Source: Phascolomyces articulosus (lineage: Eukaryota; Mucoromycota; Mucoromycetes; Mucorales; Lichtheimiaceae). Taken from it: a stretch of 64,000 nucleotides of DNA. The notes under the pieces were generated by a model. It saw only the letters and a program-made list of their open reading frames with translations, did no database searches and was not told the DNA's origin. The stretch covers positions 558,001 through 622,000 of the forward strand of contig JAIXMP010000027.1 in assembly GCA_025677815.1 (NCBI GenBank), in the 5' to 3' direction. This document shows positions 12,080 to 23,040 of the stretch, piece by piece. A program made the translations under genes and the position numbers. Each line of letters starts with the position of its first letter. Positions within the stretch are counted from its first letter, which is position 1.

Positions 12080-12970
12080 AACACCTGTTTCCATCTCTAC
12101 GAGTGGATGTAAGGTATAGAGCCTTATGTGAAAGAGGGTGGGATTCCTCCATCCTGGATTCAAGGTGATTCTTGTTTCCCACTCTTTCTGACAGTGCAGT
12201 TTGGGACTGGATGTGGGTTTCTTTATATACATTGATGCTCCTCCTTGAAAAATTCTGCGTTTGCATATATCCTTGTATCGATCCATTCAAGTTCATTTAA
12301 AACTAAGGCGGGTATTGTATTTCTTTATAATGAATAAGATGAAGCGTTCATATGACACATTTACTAACAAGCAAACTTTATGTCATTTTATTAGTAAAGT
12401 GTGATTTTGATACAGGGATATTATGCAACACCTGTTTCCATCTCTACGAGTGGATGTAAGGTATAGAGCCTTATGTGAAAGAGGGTGGGATTCCTCCATC
12501 CTGGATTCAAGGTGATTCTTGTTTCCCACTCTTTCTGACAGTGCAGTTTGGGACTGGATGTGGGTTTCTTTATATACATTGATGCTCCTCCTTGAAAAAT
12601 TCTGCGTTTGCATATATCCTTGTATCGATCCATTCAAGTTCATTTAAAACTAAGGCGGGTATTGTATTTCTTTATAATGAATAAGATGAAGCGTTCATAT
12701 GACACATTTACTAACAAGCAAACTTTATGTCATTTTATTAGTAAAGTGTGATTTTGATACAGGGATATTATGCAACACCTGTTTCCATCTCTACGAGTGG
12801 ATGTAAGGTATAGAGCCTTATGTGAAAGAGGGTGGGATTCCTCCATCCTGGATTCAAGGTGATTCTTGTTTCCCACTCTTTCTGACAGTGCAGTTTGGGA
12901 CTGGATGTGGGTTTCTTTATATACATTGATGCTCCTCCTTGAAAAATTCTGCGTTTGCATATATCCCTGT
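12080..12970. repeat. 347-bp tandem repeat, about 2.6 copies
   Basis: The same sequence beginning AACACCTGTTTCCATC starts at 12080, 12427 and 12774, spacing exactly 347 bp each time. Copies 1 and 2 look identical along the whole unit; copy 3 follows until about 12966, then diverges. Open frames of 70-142 codons on the minus strand repeat with the unit (the first continues to 11868), but they start and stop at arbitrary places and match no family I know. Near-identity means a recent tandem duplication. Left of 12080 a weaker similarity (GATACGGGAGATATAAGC against GATACAGGGATATTATGC) suggests the array once extended further. Confidence 0.9.
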
Positions 12971-13394
12971 GTCGACTCATTCGTTAAATTGCTGTTTTAT
13001 GGTAGCGCTAGGAATGGGGTGTTCAGATTAATTATAATATACGCACGTATTAAACAAATATGTAAATTACTTCTCACTCTCTACTTGCAACAAGTAATAA
13101 AGACCATATTGTCCATTACCAACAAAAGTAAAAATGATAATTACCCGAAAAATAAACGCAAGCCCTTATGAAATATCATGCGACGGAAACCATGTAAATT
13201 GGTTTAAAAAGAGTGAGGAATGGAAAGAAAGAAAAGGCAGCACCAGATCCACTGGCAAAAACCCACTGTGCCGGGGAAAAAAAGGCAATGGAGAGGGTGA
13301 AGAACAAAGAAAAAATCAACTTGTATGATATAGTTAAAAAAAGAGAGGCAGATCACGAGTATAAATGACAGGAGAGCACAAACTGAATAACCAT

Positions 13395-13765
13395 GCAAAA
13401 ATAAATTATTATTACCGTTCCTTCTACGTTCCAGATGAGTCCAATCTGTAATTCCTTCTCTTTCCGTAAGTGCTCTGTGCTTTTCTCGTTGTTTTCTCCC
13501 GGTCCGTTCATCCATAAATCCAATCCACACTCGAACCGGTCGTGTATCATTTAGTCTATTTCTATGTGTCGCAATGTCGATTCTTCGTAAATATCCCATG
13601 GCGCCATTCGCTAGTGTCAATATTGGATGTCACCATATACCGAGCACCGACGCGGAGAAACAGGTCCATAGTGTGCGTATATGAAAGGTTTTGGGCTCTT
13701 GATAAATCGGATTGGGCTTGTTCGGTAGTAACATTACTAGTAGGTCGATCTATTTGTGGTGTCAT
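13395..13765 (-). pseudogene. Pif1-type helicase fragment (Helitron-like remnant)
   Basis: Minus-strand reading from 13765 gives LFLRVGARYMVTSNIDT, then after a frame change near 13612 LANGAMGYLRRIDIATH and a basic stretch ending at about 13395. The pattern (L.VGA.VM...NIDT..GL.NGAMG) is typical of the region before motif V in Pif1-family and Helitron helicases. A few codons are missing between NIDT and LANGAMG, which shifts the frame. No helicase motif I or VI is nearby. It is a broken piece of a mobile-element helicase, most likely the same family as the fragment at 17830-18470, but a different copy, because the order on the strand is reversed. Confidence 0.6.
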
Positions 13766-13770
13766 AGATA

Positions 13771-14498
13771 TAAATATTAAGGGGTATTTAAGAAAGGATG
13801 ATCACCTCTGATTATTTATGAATTTCTTTTGGTCTGTCATGATTGGACATAAGATCAAAGGATCACCCACACATCCAAACCCTTTATAATCCATTATTGA
13901 TAATACACTCCAGATAAACTATGAGAAATGAAATCATATAAATAAAAACAAGATGTACATAGAATAGATTAGATTTTTATTGTTGAATTTATCTTGGATT
14001 GGAATAAAACGTATTTCAAAAGACTTACCGTTTTTTTTATTACTTTTATCTTGATTGACAGCCTCTATTCTACGTATAACGCAAAAAGGCGATGTACAAA
14101 AATATACCAGTCTGTATTCTTTTACACATACACATACCCTTATAATAAAAGTTTTCGTCTCTCTCTCTAGAATTTATTAAGAAATGCCGATTTGGTAAAG
14201 AGATTTTTTTTTTGTGATGTAATAATAAAGCGTTAAACAATGGTTGGGTACAATAGTGAAACATATCAGAATTATAAGTCTTGTCCCGTCTTGAAAGTCC
14301 AACAGGTCCTGAAAATCTCTTATCAATATGCCCTACATATTCAGACCAAAAGCTTTGGTTGATAATAAAAAAAGACTTATTTCTTTTATCTTCCTTAAGT
14401 AAACGAGCAGCGTTTATTTTTTTTGTGAAAATGGAGAACTACAAGACGAGATGACGAAAGAAGAAGAAAAGTATAGTAGTGGATAACGTAAAAAAAAA
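13771..14498. other. Spacer, no gene seen
   Basis: AT-rich DNA between the helicase scrap and the multi-exon pseudogene. Only short frames without family features or codon pattern are present. Confidence 0.4.
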
Positions 14499-17128
14499 TC
14501 AGTTCAAATATTGAGGATTGCTCTCGTTAGAACATGCTGCCAGTGAACTTTTAGTTAAATGCTCATGCATTCCGTTTGCGTCGCGTCCATATGTAATGTT
14601 CTCAATTAAGGGATGGACTATGTTGCTGGGCAACTGAACTTGAGGAAATGCACAAAACCGATATTCTCTTGCTTGATGAAAATGTTCTTGCCGCATCTTA
14701 TCCATTTTTTTGAGGGACATAGCCAACTTGTTCTAAAAAGAAAAAGAAAAAGAAAAGAGATAGTTCACATTCTATTTAGTACTTCGAAGTCAATAAACAC
14801 ACAACCTTCAAATCATAGAAGTTATTTGCAAACGAATATAATTCTATATCACGTTTCGCAAACGCCGTGGACACATTGTTTGTCCAATCACGGTTCATAA
14901 CATACACATCTCGGGATGGAGTGTAAAACGACCAGAGTCGGATTTCTCTTCTGTATAAAAGTTAAAAAGAAATATTATATATCAACTCAAATTTATAATG
15001 TATCATTTTCAATAATTACCAAATGAATGTAGAAAATAAAACATCACTTCAGCTAAATTCTCATAGGATGCCATTGGATACTCATCTGCAAATGATTTCA
15101 ACATAGTCAATGACCTGAACATAGCTTTGTGGTGATCAAAACCACTTTTTCTTTTTGTTGCAGTACCGTAAGCGTTGGATGTTTCTAAAAGCAATATTTC
15201 TGCTTCATAAACATCATCCTCATTATTATCGTCACCATCCTTGTCTTAAATATCTGCCTGTTTTATTCGCACAATGCCATTAGTGTAATGGTGCATACCA
15301 TTACAACGATGTAACCAATACGGTCAAGGATCAACATATCCACGGATACCATAGATACACGACGTCGTGGATGAACGGATAACTGAACCACATGGTTGTA
15401 AATAGAAATATAAGAAGGATTAGATACTCCAGTTATAAGTGTAGATCATTTGTATTTAGCATAGACGTTAATCAGCCCCTTATATTTTATTGTATATAAA
15501 ATAGGGATCACGTAGACCAAGATCTCATATCGTTGTTTTATCATCATATAACACGATCCATACACTTTCTACTCTTATTATATTTCTCGCGCTTCCTCAC
15601 GTTGTCCAACTGAACACGACTGAAAGTATACAGTGTCTGGCACTGCGTTATTATAACCAGCCTTATACGCCTCACGTTTGGTAGATAAATCACTAGACAT
15701 CTTCAATACTGCTGACATGTATTGCAATACTTCTTCACCAGGTATAAATTTCGCGGCCTACGATTTCATAGTAGCCACAGCTGCTCGGATTGCCCGGTGC
15801 AAAAGTTAAAAATTATAGATAGACTCGGTTTTGGATATGTCAGTGTCTAGTTTCTTAGGATAAATATCTTGAGAACTAATAGTTAACATTTTATTCGGTC
15901 AATAAGCAAAATATGATTTATACAACAGAGAAATTCATCAGTCTACTCACAACAATAAAAGAATGTCCTGTAAATAATATGCAAGTGCTTTTGATTTAGA
16001 CGAGATACAATTTGGTAATGTACGAGCTCATTCCTCTATAGCTGATACATTTCTCTGTTCAATGCATAAGGTAATTATTATTATACATTCCACACAACAT
16101 AATGTTTCACACACATATAAAGATTTGGTACTTACAGCGCCAAGCACATGACTAATGTATGTTTGATCATTATTTTTATCCATGTCATTTTTATCCTTGT
16201 TACATTTGTTCAATTTCTTGTATTCATTAACTGGCATTTCTGCTTTTGGGGATAGCTTATCCCCACACGTAATTATACCGTAACATTCCAGGCTAAAAAA
16301 TTTAATAATAATTAAATATCTCGTTAATAAAGCTCATCTCATCCCATTTTATACCTGTAACGAAAAGCTGCATCATCGTCCTGGAATTCTTTCAAAACTG
16401 CTCCCCAGACTTCCCAAATTGGAAACAAGCAACCCTCTCAACCCCTACTTGAAGAATAAGAAAATAGTAATTGTTAATAGCAGTAATTTTCTAATAATTC
16501 TTATCGCCAACAATTTGACTTTGTTCAAAAACTTACACCACAGGATTCCTCGTCCTCAGATATCTTCATTTCAGTATCGTTTCCCTATTTTACTTGAGGG
16601 GTATGGCGCTCTCCTTCTTCATCAATCATCTCTTCGCTTTTTACACCGACAGTTCCTTTTCTTCGTTCCTTATTTGCTTGTTCATCAAGTAATTCATCAC
16701 TGAATATTTCTGTTTCTTTTTCTTGTAACTGCGCAGAAAGCAATCGTCTTTTTACGTTCATCCGTTTTTTGCTTTCTTTAACAAGTCGCTAAAAAAATAT
16801 AACCCATTTGAATTAATTGTATTTAACTACTAAAATAATATTATAACAACAAATCGTTATCTCGAGATACGTGGAATACAAACCGAGCCAATCGACTTTA
16901 TCTACATCCTTTTAATTCACCTGGGTTGCTTGCGAGTGTCATGGACAAACGTCAAGCGAATTTTTTTAATTGATTAACTAACATTTTCATCGTTCCATTT
17001 TTCATGCCCATGTCCAACCAAGAGCACCATTTTTGTTTCAGAACGGATTCACTAGCACATACTTCTGAATTTTGAACAACTAGTTCATCGTTTTCTTTAT
17101 AAAATACTCGTTTTTGCTTGATTGGTTT
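14499..17128 (-). pseudogene. Unknown multi-exon gene, decayed
   Basis: Minus-strand coding-like blocks with splice-like borders run from about 17128 to the stop near 14499. In order: KQKRVFYKENDELVVQN and CSWLDMGMKNGTMKML (near 17000), SAQLQEKETEIFSDELL (16720), FPIWEVWGAVLKEFQDDD (16400), ECYGIITCGDKLSPK (16270), SKSKALAYYLQDILL (15980), PGEEVLQYMSAVLKMSS (15740), KSGFDHHKAMFRSLTML (15140), DVYVMNRDWTNNVSTAF (14900) and REYRFCAFPQVQLP (14650). At least five in-frame stops interrupt them (for example after QVK near 16587, after IEE near 16030, after MKS near 15757, and TAA near 15244). I do not recognise the family. Its place among transposon scraps suggests a mobile or multicopy gene. The stretch 15250-15590 shows no coding block. 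Confidence 0.5.
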
Positions 17129-17447
17129 TCAAAATATAGACCTAAAGCTAGAATGATATTATTGTTAGTGTGTTTATAATTAATAAATAATTCAATTAAA
17201 GAAAAACCAGTAAAGTACCAGTATTAATATAAGCTTTTTCTTGTTAGAGCCCATGCATGATTTGAAGAGAGAGCGTGTGTGTGCGTGTGTGTGTTCTTAT
17301 GCGAAACTAAAAAAAAAGTTTTGGCTTCTGCATAAAGAAATATGCGCCTATGGCGTCTCTAAAAGGCTTCTATTCTTCAGCAATAAGATAACTGGTGCAT
17401 TAGAAGTGACCTAAACAAAGGGAAATATCTAACGCTGTGCTTTTATA
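17129..17447. other. Spacer, no gene seen
   Basis: AT-rich with a GTGTGTGCGTGTGTGTG run near 17275. No supported feature. Confidence 0.35.
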
Positions 17448-17795
17448 TAGATATTACAGAGACAAGATGCTTTATGTATTGATTCGACTCACAAAACTTG
17501 TACTTCATCCTTGAATAATGATGATTGTTATCTGTTTACAGTTGTTGCAAAAAATGATGTTATAAACAAAGGTTGCCTTATTGCTTTCATGATCACAAAT
17601 GCCAAAACAACTGAAACAGTTTCTAAATGGCTTAAATGGTTAAAAAATGAAGTAGTTGTTGTAACCAAATTAAGTATGATCGATTGTAGTCCTGTTGAAA
17701 CCAATGTCATCCGTGAAGTTTATAAATAATATGTTCGAACCCATTTGTCATTGGCATATTAAACGAGCTTGGGATAGAAATATAAAAATTCATGT
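17448..17795 (+). pseudogene. MULE-like transposase fragment
   Basis: The plus strand reads CIDSTHKTCTSS, CYLFTVVAKNDVINKGC, MITNAKTTETVSKWLKWL, MIDCSPVETNVI and, after a one-base shift near 17727, FEPICHWHIKRAWDRNIK, ending at a GTAAGT splice donor. The spacing of D in DSTHKT, D in MIDCSP and the CHWH block fits the DDE core of Mutator-like transposases. Only this core piece is present. Its right end touches the EEP endonuclease remnant on the other strand, so one element inserted into or recombined with the other. Confidence 0.6.
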
Positions 17796-17829
17796 AAGTA
17801 TGACTTGTCTCGAGTTTCTCACGATTATA

Positions 17830-18470
17830 CACAAAATATATTACTACATGGTCGATATTCGGTACCATATTATTTCGAACATACGTAACAGTACCTAAGG
17901 CATGTCGTCGCAATCCATCAGGATTGGAATCTTGTCTTGTGGTCAACGTAAAGCCCTCGATGTTTAAACTGTCATTGCAATCACTTGGAAGTGTCCATGT
18001 TTCCATGAACAAGATAAAGTTTGAGTTGTGATAAACTTCATCGTTATGCACAAGAGCAATATGCTTTTTCAAGCTGTGTATATTATGAAAAAGCAACTGA
18101 AGCATTATTGGATTATTGTGCAGTGACTGGAAATGAGGTATCAACAGGACAGTCAGCTGTCGTGCCAATTCTTCTTCCAATCTCGTTTCAGTAATAGAGT
18201 GTGGATTAGGCTGCGGAACCCGGAAAGTACCAATCATATACAGACCCAAGGCTCATCTAGTTCTTGAACAAGCTGCATATAGCAGAAATCGGTTAAGGCC
18301 TCCTGTCAAGGCAACAACCAAAAGTTTGTAAGTTTGACCTTGTGACTTATGGATAGTTATTGCTTGAGCAAGAGTCAAAGAAAATTGTACACGCACCACA
18401 CCTGATGGAGAATTAGGGCAGCACTTTATAAGTTTTGTAATGTCGAGCCATATCATTATTACTATTGTTA
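17830..18470 (-). pseudogene. Helicase C-terminus plus EEP endonuclease remnant (Helentron-like)
   Basis: Minus strand: QFSLTLAQAITIHKSQGQTY (Pif1 helicase motif V-VI region), LYAACSRTR, then an in-frame TGA (about 18254-18252), then LGLYMIGTFRVPQPNP, LLFHNIHSLKKHIALVHND, ILFMETWTLPSD and a GFTLTTRQ block. The second half resembles an endonuclease/exonuclease/phosphatase (AP-endonuclease-like) domain: the N in HNI and the E in ETW sit where metal-binding residues of that fold are expected. A helicase followed by this endonuclease on one chain is the layout of Helentron (Helitron2-type) proteins. The left end meets the MULE fragment. Only the last part of the helicase remains. No hairpin or terminal motif was found. 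Confidence 0.6.
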
Positions 18471-18564
18471 TCACATAATTTATTTTGTATTCATCTATCC
18501 AGAATTCACCCATTCGTTTATTTCTTATCTTTGTCATAATATTTTTCTTGTCCAAACTCGTCAT

Positions 18565-19301
18565 TTACAATCATTGTTCTTTTCGTGTACTTGAAAGAGA
18601 GAGGGCAGCTGAAACTTGATCAATACAGTTGCAAAAATAAAAGAACAGTTGTCTATCGATAGCCATGAAACTACCCTTAATTTTTTATTGCGTTTATATA
18701 AGGCAGGAAGAGAGATAAAAATAGTTATCACTTGGAGAGGTACGTAATAAACTGTAACAGATCTTCTATAATACACAGTACACAGACTCTTTTTTTTAGA
18801 GGGGTAAAAATTGAAGACTTTCCACCTCTCCAAGTATATTTATGTGGATGAGATTTTTTTGATCCTGTTTTGATCCTGATGTAGTGTTGTAGTACTCAGA
18901 AAGATCGAATAAAGAGAGTGATTTTTAATTTATTAGACTAGATGATATTAGTTGTAGTTGATGAGGTGCTTATAACAAGGCATAACGCTGGTGACAACAG
19001 GCTCAGTTGCACAAAACTCTTACATCCAAAGTAGGAGTCCGAGCATCCTTTTTGTATTCTGTATTATATACATTGAATTGAAGGATAAAAAATAAAAAGA
19101 TCAGGCACACAGTGATGAAGAGGTATATTGTTATTTATTTGTACGTACCTCCTAAAATAAGTATTCCCATCCATCCCAGTATTAAGGGTTTAGGAACCAG
19201 CTTGTCAATAAGCGAGCGGGCTTTGTGTTATTCCGTGATAAAAAAAAAATTACAGCGCATTATTTTATGCTTCTTCTGTTTACACATATACAATCCAAAA
19301 G
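18565..19301. other. Spacer upstream of the PD-(D/E)XK-like gene
   Basis: Contains a 12-bp inverted repeat (18730-18835, listed separately) and otherwise AT-rich DNA. It must hold the promoter of the gene at 19302; no clear TATA or other box could be singled out. Confidence 0.4.
18730..18835. repeat. 106-bp segment with 12-bp terminal inverted repeats
   Basis: ACTTGGAGAGGT at 18730-18741 is the exact reverse complement of ACCTCTCCAAGT at 18824-18835. The size and perfect ends look like a small non-autonomous element or an element terminus; no clear target duplication flanks it. Confidence 0.5.
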
Positions 19302-20620
19302 ATGGAGTTTTTTTTACAACGCCTCAAAGCATTTGAACAAAATCCATCGGACGGTGATGTTTTGAACATGTTTATGGATTCGAAATTAATCATGCGTCCT
19401 ACTGCTGAAAAATGTTTCAAAGATGCAGTTCGGGAAGTTGGGTTATTAAACCAGTCAAAAATTCAAAAATGGTGTCAAAACCAGGTGTTCCAAGACTTTC
19501 CCGTGAGTAATACAAACATCATGTCGTAGAAGATTTCAAAATGTTAACATATGTTAATGTCTAATAGGCCTTAAAAACTACAACTATTAATAATCATTGG
19601 GTGACAATGAGCAAACAGGAGGTGGTATCGAGTGAGATTCATTCTTATATCAAAATGCGAAAGAGAGCGTCGGATGATATTAGTAAGTTGTTTCTATCTA
19701 TCTCTCTCTCTTTTTTTCAAGAAATGATCAATCGTTGCAACATTTTACCAATTCAAATATTCATTTACTGTATAGATCATGAACTGGATAATTATGACCC
19801 CACAACTCAACAAACACCACTACCAATGCCTGTACAACAACCTGCATCACTATCACCAAAGCCTGCACAACAAACTACACAATCTACACTGCCAACAAAG
19901 CTAGGGCAACCAACTAGACACCAAAAATCACCAAAACAACAGCCCAAACAACTACCGGAACATAATAACGTTGTTTTGAATGAAGAATATCAACAGGATG
20001 ATGAATATCTTCGCTCTGACATGACGGCAGATTACCATAGTGGTCGAACTTCTTCCTATCATATTGGTATTGCTCTTGGTTCGGAGCTGGTCGAAAGCAA
20101 ATATCTTGACAACCTACCTGCATGGATTATTGACCATGTAAACGTTTCTGCTGCTCTTGATTTGTTCCGAATGTCATGTTTCCAGATCGAGCCCAAAAAA
20201 CTTTCGGATATGCGCCTTCTGTAAGTATGGTGGGTGGATTTTTATCTTTTAAGGTTTAATCATTTACATTCAAGATTGTATAAATAGTGCCTTGAACCAG
20301 GTATTCTTGTTTGTTCCGAATGATATGCAGAAGTCTGTAACGAAGTATATCAACGTTTTTACGGATGATGGTAATGGTGAACAAGTCAGAAATGAAGTGG
20401 AGGAAGAGGACTTAAGGTAAGAAAATTATCATAACAATGTTGAGTTTATCATTGGTTCTTTCTCGTGAAAGTATGGGGGCAAAAATTTCTTAAATTAATT
20501 ATTATTTTAGAACACGAGGTCTGTTAGTACTCAAAAAAATAAACAACTACCATACATACAAGCGAAATGTCGAACAAGTGACCGAAAGGTCAATATTATG
20601 GTGCAACACAATTGCCCAGG

Positions 20621-20651
<31 letters not shown>

Positions 20652-21874
20652 ATTATTGAAGACAAGTAATTGAGCAAGTACTGGTGGCTGACGATATGTA
20701 TAATTAAATGAATATATTTAGCTTGATCGCATTAATTGGATGGATATACAGAAATCTACAGTACCGATATTACTCGAAGCAGTACGAAACGAAAATGAAA
20801 TTGATGTTATTATTGCAAACCTACTCCATTCACAGTAAGTTTTTTTTCGTTATACATACAGATTAGATGCTTAGTTTATTTGGCAAAGGTGGTTACTTAC
20901 GAGTTTGAGAACATAGATCCCTTAAATATGCAGGAAACAAAATCTCCACTACTCTCGAAGATGGATATGTTCATCAAAGCGTAGCGTCCTTATTTGAAAC
21001 TGTATTCCAAAGTGATTGTTTATTTGGATATGACTGGTAATACATAATATCTATGGTGCGGTGATATTGGGCTAAGATGGTCAAAAGAAATCTTATCCAA
21101 GTCTTTGTTCCTATTTTTTTTTTAAAAAAAGGGCTAATGGTGGCTTACAACATGGAAAAAGGAAAAGAGCAATATTTGAAGATCAAACCGAACCTACACC
21201 ACCAAAACCAGATTTTATTGCGATCGTATCGTCCCATCACACACTTGCAGTAGGTGAGATCAAGCCACCATCTAACAGCAATTCAACCAATAAAGGGGAG
21301 TCTGACGTGGTAAAATTGGGTAAAATGATGCGTTCCATGGTCAATGATCTTATTCTATTTGGCGTAAAGGCACCTATGGTTGGTGGTGTATTGGTTAAGG
21401 GGAAACGAATGTCTACCTATATTATGAAATTGGATTACCCATCCATATATGAATTCATTGAACTTTCCGATTCGCCCTTATTTCAAGACATCGCGTCATT
21501 GTCGTTATTGCCCCGGTTAGTGCAAGATTTAGTGAATTTAAAGGTAAATGGAATTTTGTATATTCGATTGTGGAATGTCATTATATGCAGTGTAGCAAAG
21601 ATCAAATCTTTCTTCAGATATCTAGGATAAAAGTAACTAATAACATTTTATCATTAATATATAGGGTATACTGAAATCTACGGCAATGAAGATCATGAGT
21701 CGAAGTGTCGAGATCGGTACAGCACAAGGATCTGATGAGTACTTTCCTCCTTTATCTTATATCTTCAATCACACGTATACCTTGGTTCGGGACAAGAAAG
21801 ACAAGAAAGAAAAAACAGCGAAGAGAAGCCCATTGAAAGAAGCTCAAGTGGAAAAGAATACCAATGTGACCTAA
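19302..21874 (+). CDS. Unknown 617-aa protein with PD-(D/E)XK nuclease-like motif
   Basis: Nine exons: 19302-19502, 19568-19682, 19776-20220, 20288-20416, 20511-20619, 20722-20834, 20917-21036, 21132-21543, 21665-21874. All borders are GT..AG and the lengths sum to 618 codons with no internal stop. The N-terminus is helical, followed by a Pro/Gln/Thr-rich linker (about residues 115-165). The C-terminal half has KPDFIAIV (D438), then AVGEIKPP (E453, K455). This D...E-x-K spacing is the signature of the restriction-endonuclease-like fold, with KLGKMM a little after it. Genes of this kind seem to be repeated in Mucorales genomes (from memory), but I know no function. Intron 5 holds a (TA)n run. 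The intact frame amid dead transposons suggests it is expressed; it could be a nuclease or a non-catalytic relative. Confidence 0.75.
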
Positions 21875-22638
21875 AGGAATTCATTTTTATTTTTCACGAC
21901 GACACATGTATATACCATCTCACATATTAACCATTTATCTCCTTTTGTCGTATCATCTGTTTGCGTTTTAATACCATGAAAAAATCCTATTCTTCCCTTT
22001 CTTTTATAATCTGCATATACTTTTTTACTCTCACACACTGACACACTTTTTTTATACTCCATTCGAAAAGAAACTCTTTTTATATACACATACACACAAA
22101 GTTATACATATACACAAACAAATCCATGTACACATAAGCTTATTCCTTTATCAACTATTTTACTATATAATCATTCCATTACCCTCATACACTACATGGG
22201 AACCTCAATTATATACGATGCCATGGATTCTATGAGGGAAGTGTTACGGCCTGAAACTCTTCCAGTAGATTACCGTCCAGGGTTAAAGCTTTTATATACT
22301 CTATATGGTAGCAATTAAGTAATACTATAACTCCAGGAACTTAATATTAAGGTCACCATTTTTATACTATACGTGCAGAATATCCAATCAATATGAAGTT
22401 TAGATGATATTAGTTTATGTGCTTTCTCTTATTGCACAAAAAAAACATAGTATGCTGTAAAAGATATATAATCCCTGATTGATATTCTTATATAAAAATT
22501 GTTAATAAGAGTTAGCTAAATATGTAAATGAAGAAAAAAAACTTATCGTGGTATTATAAGCAGAAAACGTTATCAAGGAGTTGTATAAATGGTTTTTGTT
22601 ACTATCCACAACATCTTTTGAATTGATGTAAAAGCAGT
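21875..22638. other. Spacer, no gene seen
   Basis: AT-rich, with short CACACA runs near 22030-22140. Probable 3' untranslated DNA of the upstream gene on its left. Nothing else supported. Confidence 0.4.
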
Positions 22639-22788
22639 TCACGAGTTCTCTACTTTTCCATCAGTTAATGTCTTGATGCCGTGTACGAACTTGTTGACAA
22701 GCATCATAACTGTCTGCGAAAATGCATGCTCGACGAGAAGACTAACACCTTTATGCTTCAAAGAACCAGATGAAACATCACTTGGACC
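22639..22788 (-). pseudogene. Orphan terminal exon, unknown family
   Basis: A 50-codon minus-strand frame starts right after a splice acceptor (TCTAG at 22793-22789) and ends at TGA 22641-22639. It reads GVSLLVEHAFSQTVMMLV and NKFVHGIKTLTDGKVENS, with good codon use and amphipathic helices. No matching upstream exon is seen between it and the Vam7 gene stop at 23041, so it looks like a left-over last exon of a multicopy gene, or an unlisted 3' exon of an unseen gene. Too short for the family to be named. Confidence 0.35.
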
Positions 22789-23040
22789 CTAGATTTGCAA
22801 GCATGAACAAATAAATGTTATGTTTAATTGTGCGAATAACCGAATATGGAATTTTTATTTCATTCTTTTTGGAAGTTGCATATGTATAGTGGTACTCAAA
22901 TAGGGATAATTTATAGAAATGATGAAGAAGGATATTTAAAAGATAAAAAAAAGTGATGCAAATGTAGATATATTGGTATAAAAATATGTGCGTGTGTGTA
23001 TGTGTGCAGGTAGTATGGATTCAGAATAATAATGAAATGA

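Noticed and set aside
11868..12960. Several minus-strand ORFs of 70-142 codons inside the 347-bp repeat
   Set aside because: They repeat with the unit, have no recognisable family, and change their ends when the repeat border changes; treated as by-products of the tandem array.
13134..13328. Lys/Glu/Gly-rich 64-codon plus-strand ORF
   Set aside because: Low-complexity purine-rich DNA; no partner exon or family.
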